DNA from: M3007 sp964630705
GTDB taxonomy: Bacteria; Bacteroidota; Bacteroidia; Chitinophagales; Saprospiraceae
NCBI GenBank assembly: GCA_964630705.1
Contig: CAZVZH010000030.1
Location: forward strand, 1-30,176
Direction of reading: 5' to 3'
DNA length: 30,176 bases
Shown: piece after piece, positions 16,097-24,565 of the stretch
Layout of the letters: each line of letters starts with the position of its first letter
Numbering within the stretch: position 1 is the stretch's first letter
Notes under the pieces: model-generated
Seen by the model: the letters and a program-made list of their open reading frames with translations, nothing else
Told to the model about the DNA's origin: nothing
Database searches by the model: none
Translations under genes and position numbers: made by a program

Positions 16097-19000
16097 TTAA
16101 AATCCGGCGCCCAGCCGGAAAAACAGCCGAGGCCCGTCCTCATCGTTTTGCCGGGGCTGAAACAGGCCGAAGTAAAAGGTCAGGCCGTCGAGCGGGGCAA
16201 TCCACAAACCGCCGCCGTAGTTGAACTGCCATTCCGCGGCGTTTTCGGCTTCGCCTTCGAGCCAGATGCGGCCGTGGTCGAAGCCGCCGAACAGGCCCAG
16301 GGTGAAGGGTAAAATTTTGTTGTAGGTGCTGAACAGCCGCGCCCGCAAGTCGATGTTTTGCCAAACACAGGTATTGCCATAAAAGCGCTCGGCCCGGTAG
16401 CCGCGCAGCGTTTCGCGGCCGCCCAGGCGCGGGGCGTGGTAAAACTCGAAGCGGTCGCCAAAGTTGTGGTGCACCCCAAGCCGGGTCACCAGGATGACAG
16501 CCTCCTCCTGGTCGAGCGGCTTGTACAGCGAGAAATCGGAGCGCAGCGCGCCGAAGCTGTAGCGCGAGCCGTTGAGGTGGTTGAGGTAGGTGAAAACGGT
16601 GTTGAAAATGATGCCTTTGTGCGGGTTTTGCCAGTTGTCGAGGCTGTTGAATTTCAAGCCCGCGCGCCCGCCGCCGAAGTGTTGCTTTTCAAAATCGGGC
16701 GCCGCCAAGCCGCTTTCCGGGCTCACGATAAAGCGCCCCTGGGTGTCCTCCAGATCGCGGGAGTCGAGCACGGGTCCGAAGAAAAACTTGCCGCTGTTGC
16801 CGGCGAAGCGTTTTTTAATCGCTGGGAATAAAAATACCTGCCCCTGCCGGACGCGGTAGTAATCGATGTCGCGGTTTTCAAAATCGGCTTGTGCATTGTT
16901 GCCCATGCCGAAGTAGTTGAAGGCATACGAGGGGCCGGAAAACTGGGTTTCCAACATGAAATCCCAGCCACCGAAGGCATTGAGCACGTCGGTGTTGTAT
17001 TGCAGAAACCAGGACTTGGTGGCGAAGGCGAAACTACCCACGAAATTGTGCTGGGCGTGGTAGGGGTCTTTGGCAAATTTGTAGGTGGTGCGGGTGAGGT
17101 TGGCGCCGATCAGGAAGCCGTCGTCGGGGTTGCCGCCGAGAATGGGCAGGGGCACGGTGTAGTCGTATTCGTACTGGGCCGCGCGGTGGTCGTACAAGTT
17201 GTAAATGCGCTGGCGGGTGCGGCGGTCGCGGGTTTCGATGCCGCCCGACACCTCGTTTTCCTCCTTATCGTCGAACACAAAGGTGAGTTTTTCGGCGCCG
17301 ACCACGCTGGAGCGGTCCATGAAGCGGTCTTTGCCCTGCCCGCCGATGAGGCGGATTTTGATGCTTTTTTCCACCGCGCCCGACACGTCGAACACATCGT
17401 CGTCGCCCACGCCGTAAATATTGATCACCTGGGTTTCGGCGCGGTTGAACAGGCGGTCGTACACCTTGTCTTTCTTTTCGCCTTTTTTAGACAGTTCGAA
17501 CACGCGCACGCGCACCATCCCGTCTTTCTCCCGTACAATTTCAAACAGCTCTTTTTCATCCGAACCATACACTTCCACCTCTTTGGCCAGCAGCAGGTAG
17601 CGGCGGCGGGCGATAGATTCGACGCTGTCGCGGCGGGCTTTTAAAATAGAAATGATCGTTGCGGCGCTCAGTTCGCGCGCCTGTGCGGGCCAGTTTTGAA
17701 AGGCTTGTTCGATGACGCTGTCGGTGAGGTTCGTGCGGATGTACTCGGCTTCGGCTTGCCAGTCGGTCCAGCTCATCATGTTTAAAAAAGCCTTGTCGAA
17801 ATGGCGGGCGCTCCAGGTAGCCCATTTCATGCTGGGAATGGTGGGGCTGTACACCCGCAGTTGGCGCAGGAAAGGCATGGTTTGGCGGGCCAGGGCGGTG
17901 ACGAGGCCGTCGTAGCGGGAAAAGGCCTGGTCGCGGTCGCGGGGCACCGGGCGGTAAAACTTGCGTTTGCCGTCTTCGAAGCGGGCCCAGCGCCACTGGT
18001 CGTCGTGGCGGTCCCAGTCGCCGAGCACCAAGTCGAACAGGCGGGTGCGCACAGCCCAGCGCTGGTCGATCTTGTGGTTGTTGTTTTTCAGCGTTTTCGC
18101 CACCACATCGGCGGTGCTGATTACTTTTTCCGATCCGCCGAACACCGGGGCGCCGCTCCAGTCGCCGCCGGCGCGCTCCTCGAACAGGTATACGCTGCCG
18201 CCGAACGACTCGTTGTACTCGCCCAGCGCCGGTTGTTTGGGCACGTAGTAAATTTTCGGATTGGTGTGGTACACCTGCACGGCTTCAGCCAGAGTGGGAA
18301 TGGCCAGCGGAGCGAAAGGATGCGTCGACAAGAAGTTGTCGATGGCTATGCCCTGCGCCGCCGTCATTTTATTTAAAGGAAACGGCAGGAGGCGCGACAC
18401 GTCTTTGGTCAGATCGCGCAGCACGTACTGGCGCCCTTGGGCGTCTTCGAGGCGCAGCGAATTGGTTTGGTTGCCGCCGCCCTGCTGCACGGGCCGCAAT
18501 CCGCCGAGGTGGCGCGCCAGGTCGAGCACCGGAAACTGGTATTGGCGCAGGTACACGTCGCGGTAATGCGTGCCGAGCACGAACTGGTGCAGTTTGCCCA
18601 CCGGTTTCAGCGCATTTTGAATGGGGGGGCGCTGTACGGAATCCTGCATTTGGCGGTACTCCGAAAAATCGAGCACAGGAGTTTCTTCCTTGACTTCTGC
18701 CGGAGCCAAAACCTGGCGGCGGTACACTTCTTCCACGCGGGCGCCGCTGCTGTCGGGCGTCCAGAAATGTACCCAGGCTTCGCCATTGCTGTAAAAATCG
18801 ATGGTGGAAAAGCCCGGCGCGCCGTAAGCGAATTTGGCGCCTTTGCCCAGGGCGACTGGGCTCACTTTCGAGCCGGAGCCGCTCACCACGAAGCGCTGCT
18901 GGTCGTTTTCGAGGTATTGCAGGGCATGCTCGTGCCCGGAGGCGAAGATGTATGTGCCGTTTTTCAGGGCGCCGGGCAGGATGGCGTGCATCAGCGCTTT

Positions 19001-19903
19001 GTACGAGCCGTTGGCGGCGTCTTGTTTGCTGCCGACGGCGGCCCGCAAAAAAGCGGCCAGGGAGCCCAGCACGGGCAAGGGCACGTAGAGGTCGGGTTGG
19101 AGCTGGGTGAGCGGGAAAAGGTGCTGTTTGAGGTGCGATTTTCCGCCGTGCGGCCCGTTGGTGTAGGGCGGGTGGTGCATGGCCACGACCACCTGGTGGC
19201 GGCGGTATTTGCGCAGCACGTTTTCCATAGCAAACTTGAAATGGGCGCGGCTCTTGATCTCGCAGCCGACATTGATATCGGGCTCCTTGTCCCAGTCGGT
19301 CAGGTACCATTCCGAGTCGATGGCAATTACGACCAGTTGGTCGTTCAGTTCGATCACTTCGGGCCCCGGGCAGCCGTCGTCGGGCACGAAGTAGTTTTTC
19401 CAGCCTTTGGCGTCGTCGTCGGGCATCCCGCGTTGGGCGTTGAGGTAGTCCTCGACGTAGTCTTCCTGGCGGCGGCGGCCTTTGAGGCCACTGGCCCAGT
19501 CGTGGTTGCCGGCGATAAAAAGGATTTCTCCTGGGTAATTATGGAGCGCGTCGAGTTGGGCGTTGAGGTTGCGTTCGGCTTCGGCGCGGGCGGCTGCGTC
19601 GTTTTTACTGGGCAGCCCTTTGGGGTAAATATTGTCGCCCAGGAACAGTACCGACGAAGCCTTGTCTTCGCCCGGCAAGACGCGCTGGAGGTAGTCGAGC
19701 ACCGGGTTTTTTCCCGATTCGGGCAAATAGCCGGCGTCGCCAATGAGGTACATGCGGTGGGTGCGCTGGAGTGAGGGCTCGGGTTGGCGCTCGCTCCAGC
19801 GCAGTTCGGATTGGGTGTAATGGCGCTTGTAATTGGCGCAGGAACAAAGACTCAGGCTCAGAAAAATCAACAGCCGGAAATCGACGGGCAGTTTGTTTCG
19901 CAT
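16097..19903 (-). CDS. Calcineurin-like phosphoesterase fused to kinase-like region and BamA-like outer-membrane barrel
   Basis: A 1268-residue lipoprotein-like fusion. N-terminus: signal with lipobox LCSC (Cys22). Residues about 48-400 form a metallophosphoesterase with the full motif set: GDAG (Asp56), GDN (Asp90, Asn91), GNHDW (132-136), HHPPYTNG and GHEH. Residues about 450-720 are unusual: YVLRDLTKD recalls a kinase beta-3 strand, and LVLGDWDRHDDQW (Asp629-Trp637) followed by PRDRDQAF (654-661) recalls the catalytic and metal loops of the Fam20/PI-kinase/HipA-like fold. About 720-880 is a linker with an edge-strand-rich part (VGDDDVFDVSG). About 900-1268 is a surface-antigen/BamA-like barrel, with GGRETLRGYRAERF near its end and a terminal Phe. 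The barrel should anchor the protein in the outer membrane with the phosphoesterase in the periplasm or outside. Substrates are unknown. The kinase-like reading is mine and unverified. Confidence 0.9.
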   Translation of the reverse strand: MRNKLPVDFRLLIFLSLSLCSCANYKRHYTQSELRWSERQPEPSLQRTHRMYLIGDAGYLPESGKNPVLDYLQRVLPGEDKASSVLFLGDNIYPKGLPSKNDAAARAEAERNLNAQLDALHNYPGEILFIAGNHDWASGLKGRRRQEDYVEDYLNAQRGMPDDDAKGWKNYFVPDDGCPGPEVIELNDQLVVIAIDSEWYLTDWDKEPDINVGCEIKSRAHFKFAMENVLRKYRRHQVVVAMHHPPYTNGPHGGKSHLKQHLFPLTQLQPDLYVPLPVLGSLAAFLRAAVGSKQDAANGSYKALMHAILPGALKNGTYIFASGHEHALQYLENDQQRFVVSGSGSKVSPVALGKGAKFAYGAPGFSTIDFYSNGEAWVHFWTPDSSGARVEEVYRRQVLAPAEVKEETPVLDFSEYRQMQDSVQRPPIQNALKPVGKLHQFVLGTHYRDVYLRQYQFPVLDLARHLGGLRPVQQGGGNQTNSLRLEDAQGRQYVLRDLTKDVSRLLPFPLNKMTAAQGIAIDNFLSTHPFAPLAIPTLAEAVQVYHTNPKIYYVPKQPALGEYNESFGGSVYLFEERAGGDWSGAPVFGGSEKVISTADVVAKTLKNNNHKIDQRWAVRTRLFDLVLGDWDRHDDQWRWARFEDGKRKFYRPVPRDRDQAFSRYDGLVTALARQTMPFLRQLRVYSPTIPSMKWATWSARHFDKAFLNMMSWTDWQAEAEYIRTNLTDSVIEQAFQNWPAQARELSAATIISILKARRDSVESIARRRYLLLAKEVEVYGSDEKELFEIVREKDGMVRVRVFELSKKGEKKDKVYDRLFNRAETQVINIYGVGDDDVFDVSGAVEKSIKIRLIGGQGKDRFMDRSSVVGAEKLTFVFDDKEENEVSGGIETRDRRTRQRIYNLYDHRAAQYEYDYTVPLPILGGNPDDGFLIGANLTRTTYKFAKDPYHAQHNFVGSFAFATKSWFLQYNTDVLNAFGGWDFMLETQFSGPSYAFNYFGMGNNAQADFENRDIDYYRVRQGQVFLFPAIKKRFAGNSGKFFFGPVLDSRDLEDTQGRFIVSPESGLAAPDFEKQHFGGGRAGLKFNSLDNWQNPHKGIIFNTVFTYLNHLNGSRYSFGALRSDFSLYKPLDQEEAVILVTRLGVHHNFGDRFEFYHAPRLGGRETLRGYRAERFYGNTCVWQNIDLRARLFSTYNKILPFTLGLFGGFDHGRIWLEGEAENAAEWQFNYGGGLWIAPLDGLTFYFGLFQPRQNDEDGPRLFFRLGAGF

Positions 19904-19979
19904 GGAAAGGACGTTTTCAATGATAGGGGAATCGCTCCCGAAAGAATGACAAATAACGTCAATCCCGCGCGTTTTTCCC

Positions 19980-21092
19980 CTACCCGACTTTCCAACTGTA
20001 GGGTTTTTGTTTCAGTTCTTCGAGTTTTTCTTTCAGTTTGTGATCGATCAAGGCTTTTTCCATCGCGATGCTGGCCTGGAGCAGGTAAGCGCCGGTTTCG
20101 GCGTCGTAGCGGACTTTGTTGCGCACCTTGTTGGCCAGCAGGGAGGTTTTTTCCAGGTTAGCCATTTGAAAAACCTGCTCGTGCTGGTGGAGTAAATAAT
20201 CGTAGGGACTGCGGTAGGAAATCAGTTTGACAAAAATAGGCGCCGTTTCGATGGCAATGAACAGCAGGGTGATGAACAGGCTGGCGTATAAAATGGGCAG
20301 GCTTTTGCCTGTGAGGCGCCCCAGGGCATCCATGCGGGCGGCCAGGCCGTCGTAGCGGGAACGCTGGAGGCTGGAAATTTCGGTTTGCACCTTGGCTTTC
20401 AAATCGCGGACCTGTTGTTCTTTTTCCTGAATGACCGGCTCGTTGGCGGCCAGCAGGCGCGCGAGCTCGGCCTGGGCTTGGTCGGCTTCGGTTTTTTTGG
20501 CGCGGTAAATCGGGCCGAGATTTTTTTTGCCGGAGCCGCCGGTGCCATCTGCCTCCTGGACGGCTTGCTTGGCCAGGGCGTTGCGGGTGTCGGTTTGGCG
20601 CTGTATCTCGGTTTTGAGCGCGGCGATTTCGGCTACGTAGCCGTCTATTTGTGCCTGGTAGCGGTTTTTCACCTTGTCTTCCTGGCTTTTGAACACTTCC
20701 TGTTCCATCTGGACCAGTTCGGAGCGGATTTCTTTTTCAAAAATTTTCATCTCCAGCGGTTTGGAAATCACCAGGGCGAGCAACACCGCCAGGCCGAGGC
20801 GGGGCAGGGCTACCAACCAATCGCGCCACCATTTGCCGTAACTTTTCATACTCATGACGATGTAGCGGTCGAGGTTGAAAATCATCAGCCCCCACACCAG
20901 GCCGAAAGCCAGCGCGGCCCACCAGGATTCGAAAACAGTGTACAGGGCGTAGCCCGAAGAAAAAAACGCCAACACGCCGGTGAAGAAAACCGTGGCGCCG
21001 ATGCCCATGTATTTGTTGCGGTCGGTCGGGCAATCGTTCAGGATGGAGTGCTCCACTCCTGAACAAAACAGGAAGAAGTTTTGTAGTTTCAT
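19980..21092 (-). CDS. DUF4407 inner-membrane protein with long coiled coil
   Basis: A 370-residue membrane protein of the DUF4407 family. N-terminal signature FFLFCSGVEHSILNDCP and RNKYMGIGATVFFTGVLAFFSSGYAL, then helices LAFGLVWGLMIFNLDRYIV and LGLAVLLALVISKPLEMKIF. From about 130 to 260 it has a highly charged coiled coil (Glu/Gln/Lys rich, e.g. RYQAQIDGYVAEIAALKTEIQ), then another membrane helix (ILYASLFITLLFIAIETAPIF) and a cytoplasmic tail. The conserved NLDRYIV and ISKPLE motifs fit the family. Its role is not established; the long helical middle may be a periplasmic or cytoplasmic scaffold. It stands 76 nt upstream of the phosphoesterase/barrel gene on the same strand and could form a unit with it. 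Confidence 0.88.
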   Translation of the reverse strand: MKLQNFFLFCSGVEHSILNDCPTDRNKYMGIGATVFFTGVLAFFSSGYALYTVFESWWAALAFGLVWGLMIFNLDRYIVMSMKSYGKWWRDWLVALPRLGLAVLLALVISKPLEMKIFEKEIRSELVQMEQEVFKSQEDKVKNRYQAQIDGYVAEIAALKTEIQRQTDTRNALAKQAVQEADGTGGSGKKNLGPIYRAKKTEADQAQAELARLLAANEPVIQEKEQQVRDLKAKVQTEISSLQRSRYDGLAARMDALGRLTGKSLPILYASLFITLLFIAIETAPIFVKLISYRSPYDYLLHQHEQVFQMANLEKTSLLANKVRNKVRYDAETGAYLLQASIAMEKALIDHKLKEKLEELKQKPYSWKVG

Positions 21093-21294
21093 AGCAAGAA
21101 ATTATTAGTCGCGGGCTAACGGGGCATCCCGAAAAACCGTTCGGGGAAGGTACGGTGTCTGTCCGGTTTTTAGAGCATATTGGAAAATTTCCCGACATGC
21201 TCCCATGGAACAAAATCAAATCAGCCGCAATTGCCGGCGGTAAAAAACTTTTTTCGATAGGCGCCCGGTCAGTGCAGACCAAAACCAATACCGC

Positions 21295-21302
21295 TACTTT
21301 TG
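21295..21302 (+). promoter_or_regulatory. Putative -7 element of the cysM promoter
   Basis: TACTTTTG matches the Bacteroidota -7 consensus TAnnTTTG exactly, 82 nt ahead of the cysM ATG. No convincing TTG element is seen at 19-21 nt upstream, so the call is weak. Transcription from here would place the 9-bp tandem repeat at 21331-21384 in the leader. Confidence 0.35.
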
Positions 21303-21330
21303 TTCCTGTTGAAATACTGCCTCCCACCCC

Positions 21331-21384
21331 ATTCACCACATTGTCCACATTGGCCACATTCACCACATTGACCACATTCACCAC
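21331..21384 (+). repeat. Six tandem 9-bp units abutting the cysM start codon
   Basis: Six units of ATTNNCCAC (ATTCACCAC, ATTGTCCAC, ATTGGCCAC, ATTCACCAC, ATTGACCAC, ATTCACCAC) run without a break from 21331 to 21384 and end exactly at the ATG of cysM (21385). The unit length is a multiple of three and is G-poor in RNA, so the leader would be largely unstructured. Confidence 0.9.
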
Positions 21385-22266
21385 ATGTCCACCATCAGCG
21401 AACTCATCGGCAACACCCCCTTGGCGGAAATCCGCCGCGCCGTGCACCGACCCGGCATCCGTTTGTACGGCAAGTTGGAAGGCCAAAACCCTGGCGGCAG
21501 CGTAAAAGACCGCGCGGCCTACGGCATGATCAAAGGCGCCCTCGACCGCGGCGACATTCAGCCGGGTATGCAGCTCGTGGAGGCTACCAGCGGCAACACG
21601 GGCATCGCCCTGGCTATGATCGCCCGCTTGTTCGATCTGGAGATTACGCTTGTCATGCCCGACAATTCGACGGCTGAGCGGGTGCAAACCATGGAGGCAT
21701 ACGGCGCCAAGGTGTTGCTCACGCCGGCGGCGCGCACGATCGAGTATTCCCGCGAACTGGCCGAGGAGATGGCCGCCAGCGGTAAATACCTGCTGCTCAA
21801 CCAGTTTGCCAATCCCGACAACTGGGGCATGCACTACCGCACGACCGGGCCCGAAATCTGGCGCGACACCGGCGGCAAAATCACGCACTTCGTTTCCTCC
21901 ATGGGCACTACCGGCACCATCATGGGTGTGTCGCGTTATTTGAAAGAACAGAATCCTGCGATTCAGATTATTGGCGTGCAGCCGGCCGACGGTTCCAGCA
22001 TTCCGGGTATTCGCCGCTGGTCGCCGGAGTTTTTGCCTAAAATTTACGAGCCGGAGCGCGTCGACCGTATCATCGAGGTGTCGCAGGAAGAAGCCGTGGA
22101 CATGATGCGGCGCCTGGCCCGCGAAGACGCCATTTTCGGCGGCGTCAGCAGCGGCGGCGCCACCGCAGCAGCCGGGAAACTGATGCAGGAACTGGATAGC
22201 GGGCTGATCGTTTGTATTATTTGCGACCGCGGCGACCGGTATTTGTCGTCGGGGGTTTTTCAATAG
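21385..22266 (+). CDS. cysM: Cysteine synthase (O-acetylserine sulfhydrylase), CysM type
   Basis: A 293-residue PLP enzyme that makes L-cysteine from O-acetyl-L-serine and sulfide (CysM enzymes may also use thiosulfate). The PLP lysine is Lys41 in NPGGSVKDRA; the substrate loop is EATSGNTGIALA (SGNTG at 69-73), the phosphate-binding glycines are GTTGTIMG, and the C-terminal SSGGA contacts the cofactor. The segment GIRRWSPEFLPKIYEP is typical of CysM rather than CysK, and the length is close to the 303 residues of E. coli CysM. It is cytoplasmic. The start at 21385 immediately follows the tandem repeat and gives the family N-terminus (ISELIGNTPL). The gene meets the glutamate-cysteine-ligase-like gene tail to tail, only 5 bases apart; both relate to cysteine and thiol metabolism. 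An antisense frame of 508 codons across it is a shadow. Confidence 0.95.
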   Translation: MSTISELIGNTPLAEIRRAVHRPGIRLYGKLEGQNPGGSVKDRAAYGMIKGALDRGDIQPGMQLVEATSGNTGIALAMIARLFDLEITLVMPDNSTAERVQTMEAYGAKVLLTPAARTIEYSRELAEEMAASGKYLLLNQFANPDNWGMHYRTTGPEIWRDTGGKITHFVSSMGTTGTIMGVSRYLKEQNPAIQIIGVQPADGSSIPGIRRWSPEFLPKIYEPERVDRIIEVSQEEAVDMMRRLAREDAIFGGVSSGGATAAAGKLMQELDSGLIVCIICDRGDRYLSSGVFQ

Positions 22267-22271
22267 GTTGC

Positions 22272-24194
22272 TCAGCTCTCGATGCGTTCCATCAGCCGCG
22301 AGGTGATGCGCAGAAAATCCATTTCAGTGATAATTCCGATCAGGTCTTTACCCTGAACCACGGGCAGGCAGCCGATTTTATGTTCTTGCATGATGCGCAT
22401 CGCCTGCATAATCGTCGTTTCGGGCGCGACGGTAATAGGTTTTTCCACCATGATTTCTTTTACCGTAGTGGATTGTTCGGTTTTCATTTTTTTACAACGC
22501 GCAAAGTGCCGCAACAGCAGGCGGGATGAAACCAGGCCCACCAGCTCGCCCTTGGTATTTTCGACGGGCAGGTAGCGGATGCGGCGCCAGTTCATGATTT
22601 CGGCGACCAGTTCGACCAGGTCGTCGCGCTGGACGGTGAACAAATCGGTCGACATAAACTCTTCCACTTTTAGTTTGGAAGGTTGCCAGTTGTCGAGGTC
22701 GGATACGGTTGTTTCTTTCCAGGTATGCACAGGCGCGTTTTGTTTTTGATTTTTAATGATAGCGGCGGTCAGGCAGGTTACGGCCTCGTCGTTGGTCACT
22801 TCGCTTTTCAGCGCGGTGAAGGAGCGCAAGGCCCAGCGCGCGCCGGTTTTGTGCGCTTTGGCGCGCGCTTCGATAATGCCGAGGTATTTTTTGATATCGG
22901 CTTTGCTCACTTTCCGGTGCTCGAGGCCTTCTTTGGCGAGCGGTATCAGTTCTTTGAGGATAAGTTCGGGCGCGTGGATTTTTTTATCGTTAAACCAGTT
23001 GAAGGTGCTGTCGATGCCGAATTTGGCTGATTTGATAAAGTTGTCGCGGGCGTCGTCAAAGCTAAGTTTTTTCGTGATGTCGGGGTAGTGCAATTGCATG
23101 CCGATCATAGCGCCGAGCCAGAGTGCCGCATTTGCGGTAGAATCGACCGGCGTTGGCCCGGCCGGCAACACGCGGTTTTCGATGCGCAGGTGGGGTTTGC
23201 CATTGGGCGAAATGCCGTAGCAGGGGCGGTTCCAGCGGTACACCGTAGAGTTGTGGATTTGCAGGGCGCGCAGTTTGGGCACTTGGCCGTCGTGCACCAT
23301 TTTGAGTGCATCTTCTTCGATATGCCCGGCCAACAGAACCCGGAAGCGGCTGATGTCTTCCTTATAAATCTGGGTGATATCGCCCTGCAGCCAGCCAGAG
23401 CCGAAGTGCACCCGCGGCAGGCGTTCGCGCATATGGTCGGAAGTGGTGCGGGTATCGAGGCTTTGCTGGAAAAGCGCGATGCGCGACTCCGCCCACAGCC
23501 GGCGGCCGAACACCAGCGGGGAATTGGCGGCGATAGAAATCATCGGCGCAGCCAGCACCTGAGCGATATTATACATCTGGACAAACTCGGAGGGGGCCAC
23601 CTGCAAGTGAACCTGAAAACTGGTGTTGCAGGCTTCGAGCAGCGGGGAGTCGTGTTTGACCAAGAGCTCGTCTACGCCTTCCACCCGTAGTTCGAAGGCG
23701 GCGCCGAGCAGGTGTTTTTGTATGGCCGCCATCAGCGCATAGTAGCGGTCGACCGGCGTCAGGTTTTTCATATCGAGGTCGTGCTTGCGCAAGGTGGGCA
23801 AGATGCCGCAAAGAACGATAGAGGCGTCGAACTCGTTTAATTCGCTCTGGATACGCGCCAGGTATTGCAGGTTTTCGGCCTCCATTTCGCTGAGGCAATG
23901 GCCGGAAAATTCGCGGGGCGAAAGGTTGGTTTCCAGGTTAAACTTGGCCAACTCCGTCACGCACCAGGGCGCATCTTTCATTTTTGCCAGTACTTCCAGA
24001 TTGATGCAAGCCGGCTTTAGCGTCTTGTTGTGCACCAGGCACATTTCCTGCTCTGCGCCGATGCGGGTGATATCCGATTCAAACCAGTTGCGCTCCAGCA
24101 TATACTCGCAAGCCTGCACGTCGTCGAGCAGGTGCCGGACGAAATGCTGCATTTCCAAATGATTTTCAGCGGTCGTTACTTTTTGAAATCCCAT
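22272..24194 (-). CDS. Glutamate-cysteine ligase-like (GCS2) enzyme with C-terminal CBS pair
   Basis: A 640-residue cytoplasmic protein. Residues about 35-480 match the GCS2 family of carboxylate-amine ligases: RIGAEQEMCLV near 44, the tract FNLETNLSPREF with acidic metal ligands, SFQVHLQVAPSEF and the later IENRVLPAGPTP. These enzymes join an amino acid to glutamate with ATP; gamma-glutamylcysteine is one possible product, but the substrate cannot be fixed here. A linker with VEEFMSTD leads to two CBS domains (about 508-562 and 575-636; motifs VEEFMSTDLFTV...RIRYLPV and VKEIMVEKPITV...KIGCLPVV...GIITEMDFL), which usually bind adenine nucleotides and regulate the attached enzyme. The start ATG at 24194 is unambiguous. 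Its neighbour cysM supplies cysteine, which would fit a thiol-making role. Confidence 0.88.
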   Translation of the reverse strand: MGFQKVTTAENHLEMQHFVRHLLDDVQACEYMLERNWFESDITRIGAEQEMCLVHNKTLKPACINLEVLAKMKDAPWCVTELAKFNLETNLSPREFSGHCLSEMEAENLQYLARIQSELNEFDASIVLCGILPTLRKHDLDMKNLTPVDRYYALMAAIQKHLLGAAFELRVEGVDELLVKHDSPLLEACNTSFQVHLQVAPSEFVQMYNIAQVLAAPMISIAANSPLVFGRRLWAESRIALFQQSLDTRTTSDHMRERLPRVHFGSGWLQGDITQIYKEDISRFRVLLAGHIEEDALKMVHDGQVPKLRALQIHNSTVYRWNRPCYGISPNGKPHLRIENRVLPAGPTPVDSTANAALWLGAMIGMQLHYPDITKKLSFDDARDNFIKSAKFGIDSTFNWFNDKKIHAPELILKELIPLAKEGLEHRKVSKADIKKYLGIIEARAKAHKTGARWALRSFTALKSEVTNDEAVTCLTAAIIKNQKQNAPVHTWKETTVSDLDNWQPSKLKVEEFMSTDLFTVQRDDLVELVAEIMNWRRIRYLPVENTKGELVGLVSSRLLLRHFARCKKMKTEQSTTVKEIMVEKPITVAPETTIMQAMRIMQEHKIGCLPVVQGKDLIGIITEMDFLRITSRLMERIES

Positions 24195-24565
24195 AATTCA
24201 GTACAGTTAGCGGGTGTATTACCACAATCGGCACGGCAATATTATTCTTTTTCAGGTAGAGCGTCACACAGATTTTTTACCGCAGTGAAAATTTATGTTT
24301 TTTCCAGAGCACGTCCACAAATCGCATATGCAGGCAGAAAAGCGCAATAATACCCTATTACGCCCAGCGTTTTCATCGTCATCATTAGGGCAACTTTTAT
24401 ACCCAATTAAATTTAATTTCTCTAAATTTTGCATTCACTATTTCATCTCTACTATCTTTAGCGCCGGATTATCGATTCACATCGGCCTAATGCGCAATAA
24501 TTTCACTCACCTGCAGATAGTTTTGGGTTGAAAAAACCTATCTGCTGCAGGCTATCTAAACAAAA
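24195..24565. promoter_or_regulatory. Divergent intergenic region with alkA-type gene promoter
   Basis: AT-rich region between divergent starts at 24194 (minus) and 24566 (plus). TTTG at 24428-24431 is followed after 21 nt by TATCTTTA (24453-24460), near the Bacteroidota consensus, and would start transcription close to 24467 with a leader of about 100 nt. No clear promoter for the minus gene was found. A 78-codon plus-strand frame (24295-24531) has no recognisable features and I do not call it. Confidence 0.4.
24513..24545 (+). other. Hairpin in the leader of the DNA glycosylase gene
   Basis: GCAGATAG (24513-24520) pairs with CTATCTGC (24538-24545), and the inner TTTT/AAAA can extend the stem past one unpaired C. 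It ends 20 bases ahead of the ATG at 24566, so it lies where it could hinder ribosome access or act in attenuation. No long T run follows, so a simple terminator is less likely. Confidence 0.5.

Noticed and set aside
20737..22263. Minus-strand frame of 508 codons opposite cysM
   Set aside because: cysM carries all PLP-enzyme motifs on the plus strand, and this frame also overlaps the DUF4407 gene in another frame. The VNV-rich stretch is only the reverse reading of the 9-bp repeat.
24295..24531. A 78-codon plus-strand frame in the intergenic region
   Set aside because: No recognisable domain, it overlaps the promoter-like pair of the glycosylase gene, and its composition is like AT-rich non-coding DNA.
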